A stretch of DNA of 13,568 nt from Bryobacterales bacterium (lineage in GTDB: Bacteria; Cyanobacteriota; Vampirovibrionia; Obscuribacterales; Obscuribacteraceae). The stretch spans positions 1-13,568 of the forward strand of contig CAJCHQ010001006.1 of the NCBI GenBank assembly GCA_903970295.1. Reading direction: 5' to 3'. Positions 7,344 to 13,568 of the stretch are shown in pieces. A program made the position numbers and the translations under genes. The notes beneath the pieces were generated by a model. That model saw only the letters and a list, made by a program, of their open reading frames with translations, ran no database searches and was not told the origin of the DNA. Positions within the stretch are counted from its first letter, which is position 1. Each line of letters begins with the position of its first letter.

Positions 7344-8876
7344 ATGGACAGCCACCCCTTACAAGGGCTATATGCTCTTATTGTCTTGGCGTTATTCGTG
7401 TTCACGATTGTATCTTTGATTTCTTGTTGCTTTCATCAGGGGCAAAAGCGCAAGGAATGGCTGAATTGGACGATAACCGGCGCCACTGCAGTGCCTATCC
7501 TTCTGCTCGGAGCAAACTTTCTGCCGCACAGCGGTACGAATAAGAATCCGCTATCGATCAAACAATCTGAACAGATAGATATGCTTGCTTACGGACTGAA
7601 TCAAGCGACTGAACTGCAACTTGCCACTGACTCATCGCCTGTAGTGGCATCTGTACTCAAAGCAGATTTCATGATCAATTCTCCAGAAAAGACTTTCGCA
7701 ATGGATGAACGCTGGCTTTCGGATCTTCTCGATGAACATCCGTCTAACTCTGAGGACATTGCCATTCGACTGGCTCTAATCGGTAACGCGGCAGGGACAG
7801 ATCAGTGCAAGGCCATGACGCCCTATCATTCGCGCGCAGTAAAAGTGATGCAGTGCATATTATGCGACCCCAAACGTAAGCAAAAGATACCGCTCGATCA
7901 GTGCCTGGATACTATCAACACAGCCCTACCCAAAGGTTGGTTCCGAGACACGGCATCGCTCGCCGCGTTCAAACAGTTCGGAGATACCCCAAAACTCGAT
8001 TCACTGAGGAACGAACAGAAATCCCGCACCACTCGTTTCGTCTGTCTAACACTAGCTAGTTTTGCTGCATACATAGTCGGAACGGTGACCGGTTTGATCG
8101 TAATTATTATGGTCATCGCCAAAACACTGAGGGAAAAAGAGTTGCGGCCCTGGCGCGCAGAATGGGGATTCAAGAAGATATGGTGCATTTTCTTGCTAGC
8201 CCTCTACGCCCAGGGCATCGTCGGACTATGCGTTTACGCCGGCATCCGCACCTCTGCTCCTGATTTTTCCGCGTCTACGAATATGATAATCGTCGATATT
8301 TTGACGATCATCTCGACGGCGATCATCGTCGTCATATCTACCCGCCAATTCGTGCTCAAACCGGCGAACCTAACGCTGATCGATGGCTTGCAGTTGAGCC
8401 CGAAACAATGTGGAGTTGGCCGCAGCATCGCTTACGGCTTTCTGGCCTACTGCGCCGCCTTGACCCTGGTTTTAGCGACAACCTGGCTTGAGCGGCTCTT
8501 CGTCGGTCATACCACTCATTCTGAAAATCCGATCACACTGCGCATGGTATCAGTGGTTCTCAATGCTGACGCTAGCACGATTTTCTGGCTCCTGCTCACA
8601 GCCGGTGTCATGGCTCCGATCTGGGAGGAAATTTTGTTCCGGGGTTTGTTTTATCCGTATCTCAGGCAGCGCCTGAGCATGTGGCCGGCAGCTCTGATTT
8701 CAGGCGCGCTCTTTTCTGTTTGTCATTGGGACATACCGATGATTGTGCAGCTCCTCGTGATTGGCACAGTGCAAGCAATCGTTTTCGAACGCACGCGTTC
8801 ATTGACGACTGCAATCGTCACACACGGCTTATGGAACTCGGGAATGCTCATATCATTGGTTTTGTTGCGGCCTTGA
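7344..8876 (+). CDS. CPBP family intramembrane metalloprotease (CAAX protease / bacteriocin-processing type)
   Basis: The 510-residue membrane protein carries the glutamic-type CPBP motifs in its last third: WEEILFRG (Glu428, Glu429, Arg433), LFSVCHW (His461) and THGLWNSG (His494, Asn498). The family cleaves inside membranes, in CAAX processing of prenylated proteins in eukaryotes and in bacteriocin immunity and signalling in bacteria. I prefer the ATG at 7344 (AGGA 7 bases upstream, TATAAT further upstream) over the ATG at 7308. Two membrane segments (about 7-28 and 43-60) come first, then a large soluble loop (about 62-230), then about seven more segments from 232 on. The loop contains four Cys (155, 171, 174, 187), including a CILC pair, which could form disulfides or bind metal. 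Typical members are 200-300 residues, so the N-terminal half is an extra. Substrate is unknown. Confidence 0.88.
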   Translation: MDSHPLQGLYALIVLALFVFTIVSLISCCFHQGQKRKEWLNWTITGATAVPILLLGANFLPHSGTNKNPLSIKQSEQIDMLAYGLNQATELQLATDSSPVVASVLKADFMINSPEKTFAMDERWLSDLLDEHPSNSEDIAIRLALIGNAAGTDQCKAMTPYHSRAVKVMQCILCDPKRKQKIPLDQCLDTINTALPKGWFRDTASLAAFKQFGDTPKLDSLRNEQKSRTTRFVCLTLASFAAYIVGTVTGLIVIIMVIAKTLREKELRPWRAEWGFKKIWCIFLLALYAQGIVGLCVYAGIRTSAPDFSASTNMIIVDILTIISTAIIVVISTRQFVLKPANLTLIDGLQLSPKQCGVGRSIAYGFLAYCAALTLVLATTWLERLFVGHTTHSENPITLRMVSVVLNADASTIFWLLLTAGVMAPIWEEILFRGLFYPYLRQRLSMWPAALISGALFSVCHWDIPMIVQLLVIGTVQAIVFERTRSLTTAIVTHGLWNSGMLISLVLLRP

Positions 8877-8946
8877 TCTTGTTGCAAACACACTGGGCAA
8901 GTTCATCTAGTTGCCGAATCGGACGACATAGCGCTCCGCATTTCCG

Positions 8947-9633
8947 CTAATCCAAATTCAATTCCAACCTCACTTCCGAGAGGTCGAAAATACACAAGAG
9001 CAGGCCATCGTGTGGAAGAACAGTCATCCTTTTGGTCACGACTGCGGCCAGAAAGCCGGTCCGATCCTGACGTCGAATGCGTGCTTCAGAGATCAAACCG
9101 CGGGATCCGGTAAGGTGCTTCATCAACAGTGTATTGCCTCTGTGTCTCTCAAACAGAAAGCAAGCTTCTTTTCCAAACAGATCAACCAGCGAATATCCGG
9201 TAATTTCCAGCAAATGTCGATTTGCCGACACGATCACCCCTTCCGGCGATAATTCGGCAATTCCAACTGGCAATGAATTCAGAACTCGATGAAAAACTTT
9301 TTGGGCATGCAAGTGTTCCCCAGCGGCAAGATTACTACTTCTGAAAGACTGCTTCGGGCTAAAGGTTTGGCCCTGCTCAACCTTACGCATAGCATTTTCT
9401 GCCTCATTGAGCATGACTGCTAACAAATCACGCTCGGATTCTCGCTGGCGCAATTGGTAAGTTGTTGAAGCGACATCCGAACGTAACTCTTCTAACTCAT
9501 TCAGCTTAACGTCTAGCACTTCAGTGACGCGCGATAATTCCTTATGCAAATGCTCATTTTCGCGGCTCATGTCTGCCAGCAATAGGGCTTGCTCAGCCAG
9601 TTGTGCCGGAAGTGAATCATCACTCGGAGACAT
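8947..9633 (-). CDS. Coiled-coil plus PAS domain sensor without output domain
   Basis: The 228-residue protein starts at the ATG at 9631-9633, with GAGGT 6 bases upstream. Residues about 10-88 form a charged heptad-like coiled coil (ENEHLHKELSRVTEVLDVKL and onward). A short linker (about 89-108) follows, then one PAS domain (about 110-222): FHRVLNSLPVGIAELSPEGV, the 'ANRHLLEITGYSLVDLFGK' helix pair typical of PAS, and a final sheet strand (LLLCIFDLSEVRLE). There is no histidine kinase, GGDEF, EAL or HTH domain, so signalling would have to be through dimer contacts or another protein. No membrane segment or signal peptide is present, so it is cytoplasmic. It converges with the CPBP gene (70-bp gap) and diverges from the M28 gene. 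The ligand or cofactor of the PAS cannot be told. Confidence 0.82.
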   Translation of the reverse strand: MSPSDDSLPAQLAEQALLLADMSRENEHLHKELSRVTEVLDVKLNELEELRSDVASTTYQLRQRESERDLLAVMLNEAENAMRKVEQGQTFSPKQSFRSSNLAAGEHLHAQKVFHRVLNSLPVGIAELSPEGVIVSANRHLLEITGYSLVDLFGKEACFLFERHRGNTLLMKHLTGSRGLISEARIRRQDRTGFLAAVVTKRMTVLPHDGLLLCIFDLSEVRLELNLD

Positions 9634-9708
9634 GAATACCTCACATTATTTCTGCTAGCTATTCGATTTCACTTTCTCCATCTTACTCGGGGAAGGTCTC
9701 CCGTAACC

Positions 9709-9738
9709 TGATATTTAACAGGCGCGCCAGAGTATGAT
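9709..9738 (+). promoter_or_regulatory. Candidate promoter of the M28 peptidase gene
   Basis: CTGATA (9709-9714) and TATGAT (9733-9738) are 18 bp apart, matching the sigma-70 hexamers at four and five of six positions. A GGCGCGCC palindrome lies in the spacer and is probably fortuitous. The fit is moderate and other pairings are possible. Confidence 0.25.
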
Positions 9739-9774
9739 CTGATTTAATAGTCTGACCAGAAGAGGTGAGGTGAG

Positions 9775-10755
9775 ATGCGCATACTTGCTTGCGTGTTGAT
9801 TGTGTTGTGCATTGCTGTTGCTGGTATCGGAGTACGTATGTTTCATTTTGGCGGTCAGTCATTCAAAGGAACTTTGCCGGCAGCTACATCGCAAGAATTA
9901 CTAATCGCACACGAGTTGCAAAAACACGTCAATAAACTGGCGATCGATATCGGTGTGCGTGACTACCGTTTGCCGGAGAAGCTCTCGCAAGCGGTTGCCT
10001 ATATCGAATCCGAACTGAAACTGGACGGCTACGCACCGAAAGAACAAGTTTATGAATGGGAAGGACAAACCTTCAAGAACGTAGAAGTTGAAATCGTCGG
10101 AAGCTCCAAACCCGACGAAATCTTGGTGGTCGGCGCACATTACGACTCTGTTTTCGAATGTCCCGCAGCCAACGACAATGGCTCGGGTGTGGCAGCTGGG
10201 CTTGTTTTGGCTAAACAGTTCAAGGACAAAAAACCATCCCAGACAATTCGTTTTGTATTTTTCGCGAACGAGGAATACTTTTTTCGCACACCCGGCATGG
10301 GCAGCTTTCAGTATGCGAAAAAGTGCAAAGCCAACAAGGATAAGATCACCGGCATGATCTCCCTCGAAACCATTGGCTATTACTCAGATACGGTCGGCAG
10401 CCAGAAATTTCCGCCGGGTCTGGAAATGTTCTATCCAGACCGAGGAAACTTCATCGCCTTTGTCGGCAATCTCGCGTCGCTAGATTTTGTGTCTAAATGC
10501 ATTGAAGCTTTTCGAGCAACTACGCAATTTCCTTCGGAGGGCTTGGCCGCGCCACCGGGTCTGGATCAAGCGGGCTGGTCGGACCACCGAAATTTTTGGG
10601 ATGAAGGATATCCGGCTTTGATGGTAACAGATACTGCGCCATTCAGATATCCGCACTATCACGAACCGAGTGATACTCCGGACAAGATTGATTTTGAACG
10701 CACAGCACGTGTTGTCGCCGGGTTGGAGCGTATGCTGGAAAAGCTTGTGAATTGA
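9775..10755 (+). CDS. Exported M28 family zinc aminopeptidase
   Basis: The 326-residue protein begins with a signal peptide or uncleaved anchor (about 3-20). All M28 di-zinc residues can be found: His122 in VGAHYDSV, bridging Asp134 in AANDNGSG, Glu166 (general base) and Glu167 in FANEE, Glu198 in SLETIGYYS and His296 in YPHYHEPSDTPDKID. The WSDHRNFWDEGYPAL segment (268-282) is also typical of the family. It should release N-terminal residues from peptides in the periplasm or outside the cell. A GAGGTGAG purine run lies just before the ATG. The next gene follows 80 bp downstream on the same strand, probably with its own promoter. Length is normal for single-domain members. Confidence 0.92.
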   Translation: MRILACVLIVLCIAVAGIGVRMFHFGGQSFKGTLPAATSQELLIAHELQKHVNKLAIDIGVRDYRLPEKLSQAVAYIESELKLDGYAPKEQVYEWEGQTFKNVEVEIVGSSKPDEILVVGAHYDSVFECPAANDNGSGVAAGLVLAKQFKDKKPSQTIRFVFFANEEYFFRTPGMGSFQYAKKCKANKDKITGMISLETIGYYSDTVGSQKFPPGLEMFYPDRGNFIAFVGNLASLDFVSKCIEAFRATTQFPSEGLAAPPGLDQAGWSDHRNFWDEGYPALMVTDTAPFRYPHYHEPSDTPDKIDFERTARVVAGLERMLEKLVN

Positions 10756-10780
10756 AGCGGTAACTAGAATCAAGAATGGC

Positions 10781-10809
10781 TTGCGAAGCTCTCGCCAATC
10801 GACGATAAT
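10781..10809 (+). promoter_or_regulatory. Candidate promoter of the SGNH hydrolase gene
   Basis: TTGCGA (10781-10786) and GATAAT (10804-10809) are separated by exactly 17 bp, matching sigma-70 consensus at four and five of six positions. The start site would be near 10816, leaving a leader of about 20 nt before the ATG at 10836. The element is in the 80-bp gap after the M28 stop. Confidence 0.35.
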
Positions 10810-10835
10810 TTCGAGGTGATCTTGGTTCGCAGAAC

Positions 10836-11621
10836 ATGCGCTCATTTCTAGCTTTAGCAATCGCCTCTGTGACAGCCTGTACATCAGCGCTGGCAGACGG
10901 AAAACCTTTTGAGCAAAAGTTTGCTGATAGCACCAGCTCTGATGCTCTGAAAGTTTTGTTCGTGGGCAACAGTCTCTTCTACGCCGGAGAGCTACCTGAA
11001 GTTTTCGCTGCGCTCGTTAAGGCGCAGGATTCCACAGCCAGACTAAAAGTAACCGAGGTGGGTGGAAGCAACTACGCGCTCAGCGATCACTTGAAAGAGA
11101 AGTTGGCTCAAGAAACTATTCAACAACACGGACCGTGGGATGTTGTGATTTTGGGAGAACAAAGCAGCAAAGCATACAATAACGTGGAAGAGTGCTTCCC
11201 GGACGCGAAAGCGTTTGATACCATGGTTCGAGCAGTCAAGGCGCGACCCGTCATTTTCGAAGTGTGGACCGGGTCGTCAAACCAAGATTATTATTACGAC
11301 CACGAAGCATGCAAAAAACTTGTTGCCTTCACAAAAGAGGAAGCGGTGCCAGCAGGCACAGCTCTTATGTATGCAAACCAATACAAGATCAAAACCGATC
11401 TTTTAGATAAGGACAATCATCACCTGGGGAAAGGTGGCTTGTACCTTGTGGCCTGTGTTCTCTACGCAAAATTGTACCGGCGAAGCCCGGAGGGATTGCC
11501 ATACAAACTCTACGGAACAAGCGAGGAAAGAAAAGGACAAGTCATAATTGATTTGCCGCCCGCGCAAGCGCACCAATTGCAGAATATAGCCTGGCGAACG
11601 GCTTGCGCTCCGTGGAAATAG
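10836..11621 (+). CDS. Exported SGNH hydrolase-like protein
   Basis: The 261-residue protein has an export signal in residues 1-20 (cut after ALA, 18-20), though VTAC at 12-15 could serve as a lipobox. SGNH blocks are present: block I FVGNSLFYAGELP with Ser46, block II Gly in EVGGSNYALSDHL (about 74-86), block III VILGEQSS (Gln109 where most have Asn) and block V DNHHLGKGGLYLVA with the Asp193-x-x-His196 pair. The G-N-S-L/F and G-E-Q-S forms recall the DUF4886-type branch seen in exported carbohydrate-esterase-like proteins. It probably removes an ester-linked group from an envelope or extracellular polymer; the substrate is unknown. A GAGGTGAT purine run is 16 bases from the ATG, further than usual, so SD use is uncertain. 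The small acidic gene follows 34 bp downstream and may be cotranscribed. Confidence 0.8.
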   Translation: MRSFLALAIASVTACTSALADGKPFEQKFADSTSSDALKVLFVGNSLFYAGELPEVFAALVKAQDSTARLKVTEVGGSNYALSDHLKEKLAQETIQQHGPWDVVILGEQSSKAYNNVEECFPDAKAFDTMVRAVKARPVIFEVWTGSSNQDYYYDHEACKKLVAFTKEEAVPAGTALMYANQYKIKTDLLDKDNHHLGKGGLYLVACVLYAKLYRRSPEGLPYKLYGTSEERKGQVIIDLPPAQAHQLQNIAWRTACAPWK

Positions 11622-11655
11622 TTGCACCAGGGGTTTTATCGAAAGCAAAACTTAC

Positions 11656-11952
11656 ATGACGCTGCAGGATATGCTGACTTCCTACATTTACCCCGAAGAC
11701 GAGGAGGAAGAAGAGCCTGGAGAATTTGCTCGACGCCTTAAGGCAGACAATCCGGCTGAATACATCCTCGAACTGCAAGGCGACGTTACGCGTTTCAAGA
11801 CAGCAGGGAATCGGGCGGACGAGAAATTCTCGAAAGAGTTTCTCTCCTATTTTGCTCCAACAGATCGTTCGACTGGCGAGTGGTTGGCGGAGCTGAATGC
11901 TGCCCTTTTCGGGCCAGAGTACACTGCGCATTGGTTAGCGAGATCTACTTAA
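11656..11952 (+). CDS. Small acidic protein resembling CDI immunity proteins
   Basis: The 98-residue protein has an unbroken run of acidic residues (EDEEEEE, about 14-20), a central helical part and a late EWLAELNAALFG helix (about 75-86). The layout 'L..mL..Y..peD....e.f....p.e....L..Ei..l....d...fl..y......s..eWL..L...L' resembles the small helical immunity proteins of contact-dependent inhibition systems (CdiI_2-like). This is recognition by pattern, not by alignment. No toxin gene is adjacent: upstream is the SGNH hydrolase and downstream a monooxygenase remnant. There is only a weak SD (GAAAG about 12 bases upstream), and the gene may be translated with the SGNH gene. No signal peptide, so cytoplasmic. 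Alternative: an unrelated lineage-specific protein. Confidence 0.55.
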   Translation: MTLQDMLTSYIYPEDEEEEEPGEFARRLKADNPAEYILELQGDVTRFKTAGNRADEKFSKEFLSYFAPTDRSTGEWLAELNAALFGPEYTAHWLARST

Positions 11953-11969
11953 TCGTGCGACTAGGGAGC

Positions 11970-12417
11970 TCAAACATCCTGAATCTTCTCTTGACCAGCC
12001 TGCAAGAAGAGCGCCTCATTTTCGGGAAGCAAATCTTGCCCCATTCGCTCGTGTCCTATTTTCGCTGATTCGCGCACCACACGAGCACTATAGGAAAGCA
12101 TTTCCGCTTCATATTTTGTAAGGCCGTCGACGAGAGTCAATTCTCCTCGGGCAACCGCAATCAGTCGTTTGCCTAGCCGAGCAGCGTCTCTCATCGCCAG
12201 ATTCGCGCCCCTTCCGAGAACAGGCGACATAGCATGAATAGCATCTGCCAATGATGTCTGGGACTCGGATCTTTTTCAAAGACCTGCACATCGATCTGCG
12301 CGCAACGCAACATTTGAGCCAGACAGAGTCCGCCCATGCCAACAGCCACAAACTTGGATATTAAATCCGCAGTCGCAGCTCGCCTTGACTTATTTTGAAA
12401 GTTTTGCGCAGTGCCAT
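11970..12417 (-). pseudogene. FAD-dependent monooxygenase remnant (internal deletion plus frameshift)
   Basis: Two pieces of one flavoprotein monooxygenase lie side by side in different frames. The N-terminal piece (about 12357 down to 12257) reads KFVAVGMGGLCLAQMLR...VQVFEKDPSPR, the FAD-binding beta-alpha-beta with the E of VFEK that binds ribose. The C-terminal piece (12251 down to 11970, stop TGA) reads LADAIHAMSPVLGRGANLAM and so on, the family's second FAD motif (usually GDAAHAMSP...G.GAN.A..DA), then YEAEMLSYSARVVRESAKIG and RMGQDLLP. In intact relatives of about 380-400 residues these are about 250 residues apart; here they meet near 12250-12262 with a +1 frame change. The first Gly-Ala of the dinucleotide motif also seems lost, and no start codon exists in the N-terminal frame before the ATG of GMGG. 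The gene lies directly after the tetR stop. It cannot make an active enzyme. Confidence 0.8.
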
Positions 12418-13032
12418 TTACTCTTGAGATGCCTTACTCAATTGCATCGCCATGAGATCGATCAAGCTATCAATCAGCATCGCTTTGCGGTTTCCGGACG
12501 CCTCATGAATGTCACACATGAATCCCTTGAACAACAACATGCTGACCTCGGCTCGATATGTGGCTTCCTGAGCAGGAAGGTCAGCATCACGCAGAACCAA
12601 CAATGTCGAAAGTCGCTCGACGAACTTCGCAGACAACGCTATTTTCGCTTGTCGTGTTTCCGCTGAAAGCGGCGCATCAATTAGCAGCGCCATAAAAGCT
12701 GGATGCGTCTCGTGAAATTTGAACATCGGCACAAGCAATAATTCCACGATCTCTTTCATTGGCAACTTCGCGATCGCTTTGTAATCGAGGTGCTCGTGAT
12801 GCTGTCCCATCCCTTCTACATATTTCAAAGCCACCGCGTTCGCGATCTCTTCCTTATTCCTGAAAAACTGATAGAGCGTCGCCGGCGAGACGTCAGCTTC
12901 GGCTGCAATTTCGTTAGTCGTCGCCTTGCTATAGCCAACGCGCGCAAACACCGCTTCGGCGGCTTCCAATAATGATTGGATACGCGCCTCACCCCGCGCC
13001 TGCCGTTTTCGTTTGACTTCTTGGGGTGCCAT
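12418..13032 (-). CDS. TetR/AcrR family transcriptional regulator
   Basis: The 204-residue protein starts at the ATG at 13030-13032 (GGAA 8 bases upstream); the frame extends 13 codons further to an ATG at 13071 that would run into the operator region and is less likely. The N-terminal DNA-binding domain is standard: helix 1 from about 14-31 (ARIQSLLEAAEAVFARVG) and the helix-turn-helix at about 38-57 (TTNEIAAEADVSPATLYQFF). The C-terminal ligand domain (about 75-200) is all-helical and not assignable to a ligand. Such proteins repress neighbouring genes until a small molecule binds. It diverges from the SDR gene across 98 bp with a palindromic operator candidate, and its stop abuts the monooxygenase remnant, its probable former operon partner. 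Confidence 0.92.
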   Translation of the reverse strand: MAPQEVKRKRQARGEARIQSLLEAAEAVFARVGYSKATTNEIAAEADVSPATLYQFFRNKEEIANAVALKYVEGMGQHHEHLDYKAIAKLPMKEIVELLLVPMFKFHETHPAFMALLIDAPLSAETRQAKIALSAKFVERLSTLLVLRDADLPAQEATYRAEVSMLLFKGFMCDIHEASGNRKAMLIDSLIDLMAMQLSKASQE

Positions 13033-13052
13033 TTGAAATTTCCGAAACAAAA

Positions 13053-13070
13053 TGCAAGCGATTACTTGCA
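13053..13070. promoter_or_regulatory. Candidate TetR operator palindrome
   Basis: TGCAAG-CGATTA-CTTGCA is a perfect inverted repeat with 6-bp arms and a 6-bp spacer, in the 98-bp gap between the tetR and SDR starts. The right arm overlaps the SDR -35 box (TTGCAA, 13066-13071) and the site is 20 bp from the tetR ATG, so bound repressor could block both directions. Binding by the adjacent TetR is inference. Confidence 0.5.
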
Positions 13071-13095
13071 ATTCTGCGAAATGTAAGTTTATACT
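13066..13095 (+). promoter_or_regulatory. Candidate promoter of the SDR/epimerase gene
   Basis: TTGCAA (13066-13071) and TATACT (13090-13095) are 18 bp apart, each close to the sigma-70 hexamers. The -35 lies in the right arm of the TGCAAG/CTTGCA palindrome, a usual arrangement for TetR repression. Confidence 0.45.
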
Positions 13096-13130
13096 GGCAT
13101 TTTACCAGGAGCAAGGAAGGAGGCACAGGT

Positions 13131-13568
13131 ATGCGAATTTTCATCACGGGCGCCAGTGGTTATGTCGGCAGCGTAGTCACCGAAAAAGCGATAAAAGCCG
13201 GACACCAAGTGATTGGCCTGGCGCGCAGCGAGAGTTCAGCCGACAAAGTACGCAAGCTCGGCGCCACGCCCTTGCTGGCATCGCTCGAAGAGACCGACGC
13301 GCTCGCCGATGCCGCGCGCGAAGCAGACGCTGTCTTGCACCTCGGTTTTGTGCACGATTTTCAGCGTCCGTTCGAAGAACTTGTCGGCATCGACACTAAA
13401 GCGATCGCCGCGATGGGAAAAGCCTTGACCGGCAGCAACAAAGCGCTCATTACAACTTGCGGCACAGGCGCGGCAGCTCCAGACAACGGCAAAGAAACTA
13501 CGGAAGAAGCGCCCCTGCGCCAGAGTGTACTCAGCGTGCGCGGCAAAGCCGAAACGGTAACTACCAGC
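13131..13568 (+). CDS. NAD(P)-dependent epimerase/dehydratase-type SDR, N-terminal part (runs off right edge)
   Basis: 146 codons are visible and the frame is open to the window end. The start has an almost perfect SD, AAGGAGG, 7 bases upstream. The first strand and loop give FITGASGYVG, the G-x-x-G-x-x-G Rossmann motif of extended/atypical SDRs (Gly7, Gly10, Gly13), followed by IGLARSESSADKVRKLGATP, with Arg in the position that often favours NADP. AREADAVLHLGFVHDF (about 62-77) is the usual 'D.v.h.a' strand after the fourth helix, and LITTCGTG (about 103-110) is where these enzymes carry the catalytic Ser/Thr strand. The Y-x-x-x-K pair would be just beyond or near the edge and is not seen. 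Substrate is unknown. It is divergent from tetR, probably its target. Two lines counted by eye give 60-75% GC, richer than the middle of the window. Confidence 0.85.
   Translation, partial: MRIFITGASGYVGSVVTEKAIKAGHQVIGLARSESSADKVRKLGATPLLASLEETDALADAAREADAVLHLGFVHDFQRPFEELVGIDTKAIAAMGKALTGSNKALITTCGTGAAAPDNGKETTEEAPLRQSVLSVRGKAETVTTS

Noticed and set aside
7202..7405. N-terminal extension of the S9 peptidase by 68 codons
   Set aside because: It would place a signal peptide in mid-protein, has no supporting SD, and overlaps the neighbouring gene's promoter and start.
9721..9728. GGCGCGCC 8-bp palindrome
   Set aside because: Isolated, short and equal to a common restriction site; no second copy or regulatory context.
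12109..12351. 80-codon open frame on the minus strand over the monooxygenase remnant
   Set aside because: Its translation is Arg/Cys-rich and unlike a protein; it is the third frame of the relic, whose other two frames hold the recognisable FAD motifs.
1..13568. CRISPR arrays, tRNA or rRNA genes, insertion sequences, phage genes
   Set aside because: Reading through both strands gave no regularly spaced repeats, no tRNA-like cloverleaf, no transposase or integrase motifs and no target-site duplications.

Overview
The window looks like a gene-dense stretch of bacterial chromosome at roughly 50% GC. Genes sit on both strands, several pairs are convergent with gaps of only 8-10 bp, and no intergenic gap exceeds about 200 bp. 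Most products carry Sec-type signal peptides or membrane anchors and act outside the cytoplasm. The taxon cannot be proved from sequence alone. A periplasmic RND-type adaptor points to a two-membrane cell. The mix of orphan adaptor, two-repeat helical secreted protein, SGNH proteins and short unrecognised proteins reminds me of non-photosynthetic relatives of Cyanobacteria (Vampirovibrionia/Obscuribacterales). That placement is an inference and is held loosely.

Layout. 1-254 (-) is the start of an SPFH/band-7-like protein that runs off the left edge. 438-2474 (+) is a two-gene unit: an RND-type membrane fusion protein without a pump, then a secreted two-repeat helical protein. 2483-3055 (-) is an unrecognised protein. 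3207-4460 (-) is a membrane-anchored SGNH/DltD-like protein. 4663-5226 (+) is an exported DUF4412-like protein with a perfect Bacillus-type LexA-box match (4580-4593) upstream. 5237-7201 (-) is a secreted S9 prolyl-oligopeptidase-type peptidase. 7344-8876 (+) is a CPBP intramembrane protease with an unusual 165-residue soluble loop. 8947-9633 (-) is a coiled-coil plus PAS protein with no output domain. 9775-10755 (+) is an exported M28 zinc aminopeptidase. 10836-11621 (+) is an exported SGNH hydrolase. 11656-11952 (+) is a small acidic protein resembling CDI immunity proteins. 11970-12417 (-) is the wreck of a FAD-dependent monooxygenase. 12418-13032 (-) is a TetR regulator. 13131 to the right edge (+) is a divergent NAD-dependent SDR/epimerase.

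How it fits together. The centre is a run of exported or membrane hydrolases (S9, CPBP, M28, two SGNH), mostly single-gene units with their own leaders, so this is clustering of similar roles rather than one operon. The right end is a classic TetR/redox module: the regulator and the SDR diverge from a 98-bp spacer holding a perfect 6-6-6 palindrome that overlaps the SDR promoter -35. The monooxygenase that once followed tetR has lost most of its middle and changed frame. The two clearest second-look items are that relic and the LexA-box match. No CRISPR array, tRNA, rRNA, insertion sequence or convincing intrinsic terminator was seen, and I did not find a clear multi-gene system of a new kind.
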